Below, in pieces: positions 6,724 to 7,999 of a DNA stretch of 7,999 bases (position 1 is the stretch's first letter; every line of letters begins with the position of its first letter). Where the stretch lies: NCBI GenBank assembly GCA_020866945.1, contig JAJBVW010000007.1:1754-9752 (forward strand), read 5' to 3'. The notes beneath the pieces are model-generated. The model was not told the origin of the DNA and did no database searches. It was given only the letters and a program-made list of their open reading frames with translations. This DNA is from Oscillospiraceae bacterium. GTDB taxonomy: Bacteria; Bacillota; Clostridia; Oscillospirales; Oscillospiraceae. The translations under genes and the position numbers were made by a program.

Positions 6724-6752
6724 TTGACCACGGGAATTTTTATTGATATGAT
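6724..6752 (+). promoter_or_regulatory. Promoter of the HAAS/DUF1700 operon
   Basis: -35 TTGACC (6724-6729, one mismatch), a 17-base spacer, then -10 TATGAT (6747-6752, one mismatch). The predicted start is near 6759, giving a leader of about 58 bases that contains the hairpin at 6775-6790. Confidence 0.8.
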
Positions 6753-6774
6753 AAGACATGGAATGAAACATACG

Positions 6775-6790
6775 ATGGCCGTGTGGCCAT
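6775..6790 (+). other. Perfect 6-bp hairpin in the leader of the HAAS gene
   Basis: ATGGCC, a GTGT loop, then GGCCAT, lying 14 bases upstream of the GGAGGT ribosome site. There is no T-tract, so it is not a terminator. It may stabilise the transcript, be a protein-binding inverted repeat, or be chance. Confidence 0.35.
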
Positions 6791-6816
6791 GACTTTTGAA
6801 CGCCGGAGGTGTTCGT

Positions 6817-7650
6817 TTGAATAAACAGCGTTATCTTGCGGAGCTTCAGCGCCTGCTGGTCTTTATGACCGACGAGGACAGGGAGCTTGCCGTCCAGCGG
6901 TACGGGGAGCTGTTCGACGCGGCTGGCCCGGACGGGGAGGAGGAGCTTGTCGGACGGATAGGCTCGCCGACCAAGGCGGCCATCGGCCTCAGCCGGGGCT
7001 ATGAGCCGGGCGCGGTCATGGGCGTTTTGCCCGAGCTGCCGTCCCAGGAGGAGCCGGAACCGGAGGCAGCGGAGGAGACCGCCACCCAGGAGGGGACGGC
7101 GGAGCCATGGGATGAGCTGCCCGAGTTTGAGCTGCCCGACCTTGAGCTGGATCTGCCCGGAGAGGTAAAAACCGCCCCCGAAGAGCCGGGAGCGGATCCC
7201 GAGCCGGAGACTGCTACGGATCAGGAGAAGCGGGAGATAAGCCCCGCCCCCATCCGCCCGCCAAGGGAGCCGGAGCCGGTGCGTCAGACCAAGGTGGTCT
7301 ATGAGCGCATCATGCCCGTCGGCCTCGGGGCCGTGCTGTTCGCGGTGCTGATGATATGCGTGGGCCTGCCGCTGGCGGCGCTGTGCGTGGCGCTGGCGGT
7401 CGTGTGCCTGTGCCCGGGCGCGGCGGCGGCTGTGGGCGCGTGGCTGGTGTTTGTCGGCGGGCTGTGGTGTGTGAGCTATATGGCGGACGCCATCCTGATG
7501 TTTGGCCTCTCGTTCATCGTGCTGGCAGTCGCGGTGCTGCTGCTGTTTGCCGGCATCTGGGCGGACGTACAGATTATCAAGCTCTATATCCGGGGCGTGG
7601 ACGCCCTGGGCGGTCTGCTTTTGGGAAGGAAGGTGACGGTGGATGCATAA
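6817..7650 (+). CDS. HAAS/DUF1700-domain integral membrane protein
   Basis: A 277-residue protein. Residues 1-65 (MNKQRYLAELQRLL ... EEELVGRIGSPTKAA) match the HAAS domain of DUF1700 proteins, helical N-terminal modules usually found with PadR regulators and envelope-stress functions. Residues 70-157 form a Pro/Glu/Asp-rich, probably disordered linker. Residues about 167-250 hold three or four hydrophobic spans, followed by a short basic-ended tail (IIKLYIRG ... LLLGRKVTVDA), so the HAAS domain and linker are probably cytoplasmic. The start is a TTG at 6817: GGAGGT (6805-6810) is correctly spaced, and the family's N-terminus begins exactly there. An upstream in-frame TTG at 6796 precedes that ribosome site and is rejected. 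It overlaps the next gene by 8 bases. No PadR gene is visible; the upstream neighbour is divergent proS. The molecular role is unknown. Confidence 0.85.
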   Translation: MNKQRYLAELQRLLVFMTDEDRELAVQRYGELFDAAGPDGEEELVGRIGSPTKAAIGLSRGYEPGAVMGVLPELPSQEEPEPEAAEETATQEGTAEPWDELPEFELPDLELDLPGEVKTAPEEPGADPEPETATDQEKREISPAPIRPPREPEPVRQTKVVYERIMPVGLGAVLFAVLMICVGLPLAALCVALAVVCLCPGAAAAVGAWLVFVGGLWCVSYMADAILMFGLSFIVLAVAVLLLFAGIWADVQIIKLYIRGVDALGGLLLGRKVTVDA

Positions 7651-7846
7651 GGCATGGCGAGTGGTCAGCTCGATAGCGCTGGCCTGCCTGATGCTTGGCG
7701 TGCTGGGCATTGCCGTCGGCTTTTTCACCGGCAGCTCCCCCACAGTCATCGAAAGCCACGGCAGCCTTACGGAATATATACAGCGCCTGGAAACCAACTG
7801 GGACGCCCTCCTCGACCTGATCGCCGCCCTCATCGACGGCGTGTAA
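7643..7846 (+). CDS. Small single-span membrane or exported protein, function unknown
   Basis: A 67-residue product: a basic start MHKAWR, one hydrophobic segment about 8-29 (VVSSIALACLMLGVLGIAVG), then a short amphipathic tail containing SLTEYIQRLETNWDALLDLI. Its ATG lies inside the end of the HAAS gene (ATGCATAA overlap), and AGGTGA is 6 bases upstream, so translation is probably coupled. In many Firmicutes a DUF4097 putative-adhesin gene with a similar membrane N-terminus follows a DUF1700 gene. This could be a reduced relative or an unrelated small partner; nothing in the sequence decides. Codon use matches the HAAS gene, which supports it being real. I see no terminator after it. Confidence 0.7.
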   Translation: MHKAWRVVSSIALACLMLGVLGIAVGFFTGSSPTVIESHGSLTEYIQRLETNWDALLDLIAALIDGV

Positions 7847-7894
7847 GAACAAACACTCCGCAGGACATCCCCTCGATTTCTGCGATTGTTTCCG

Positions 7895-7999
7895 TCATCC
7901 CTCCATCACCTCACTTTCATCTGCTGTCCATTGACTGTAAAGCCGCAGCAATTTTTCAAAGCTATTGTCACTGATCGCGTGTTCCAACCGGCAGGCTTC
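7895..7999 (-). CDS. 3' end of an unidentified gene entering from the right edge
   Basis: 34 open codons read on the minus strand from the window edge to a TGA at 7897-7895, with sequence such as RLEHAISDNSFEKLLRLYSQ then WTADESEVMEG. The composition is that of a natural helical protein C-terminus, with mixed third-position bases, unlike the GC-ending codons of the other genes. I do not recognise the family. The stop overlaps an ATG (ATGA at 7898-7895) that opens a 22-codon frame ending at 7830 inside the small membrane protein gene. That frame is preceded by GAGGTG and could be the truncated start of a coupled partner gene. The region 7847-7999 is about 50% GC by hand count. The call is tentative because so little is visible. 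Confidence 0.45.
   Translation of the reverse strand, partial: EACRLEHAISDNSFEKLLRLYSQWTADESEVMEG

Noticed and set aside
6688..7833. A 381-codon minus-strand open frame opposite the HAAS gene.
   Set aside because: Low-complexity Arg/His/Gln-rich product, antisense to a gene with promoter, ribosome site and family match.
1..7999. CRISPR arrays, tRNA or rRNA genes, transposase genes or attachment sites.
   Set aside because: No spaced identical repeats, tRNA cloverleaf or CCA-like ends, rRNA signatures or recombinase/transposase motifs were seen on reading both strands.

Overview
The window looks like chromosomal DNA from a fairly GC-rich Clostridia, most likely an Oscillospiraceae-type gut anaerobe. 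This is inferred from three things: strong GGAGG ribosome sites with TTGACA/TATAAT-type promoters, the YerC-HisZ-short HisG histidine arrangement typical of Firmicutes, and a HAAS/DUF1700 membrane protein beside a zinc-containing type-3 prolyl-tRNA synthetase. There are eight protein-coding units. Two are cut by the window edges, and no gene-free stretch exceeds 300 bases.

Left block (1-2036, minus strand): a histidine-biosynthesis operon reading right to left. It starts with a TrpR-like regulator (YerC/YecD family), then hisZ with a 4-base ATGA overlap, then the short-form hisG, which runs off the left edge. HisZ and short HisG together form the first enzyme of the pathway. One strong promoter precedes the regulator. 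A short direct repeat covers its -10 box, and the leader is too short for a T-box, so a protein repressor is the simpler model for control.

Middle block (2068-5182, plus strand): a consensus promoter drives a 721-residue, very acidic, secreted protein that looks like a parallel beta-helix surface protein. A perfect 12-bp terminator hairpin closes it. A DHPS-like metallo-beta-lactamase-fold hydrolase starts only 26 bases past the terminator. Convergent to it is proS (5192-6622, minus), with a 9-base gap.

Right block (6685-7846): proS and a HAAS/DUF1700 membrane protein are transcribed divergently from two near-consensus promoters whose -35 boxes are only 10 bp apart. The HAAS gene overlaps a 67-residue membrane peptide by 8 bases, so the two probably form one operon. 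The last ~150 bases have lower GC (about 50%) and carry the minus-strand 3' end of an unidentified gene, possibly the edge of acquired DNA.

Most of this is ordinary. I found no clear new defence, mobile or RNA system. The least explained items are the secreted acidic protein with its flanking duplicated motif, the HAAS/small-peptide pair without its usual PadR partner nearby, and the right-edge remnant.
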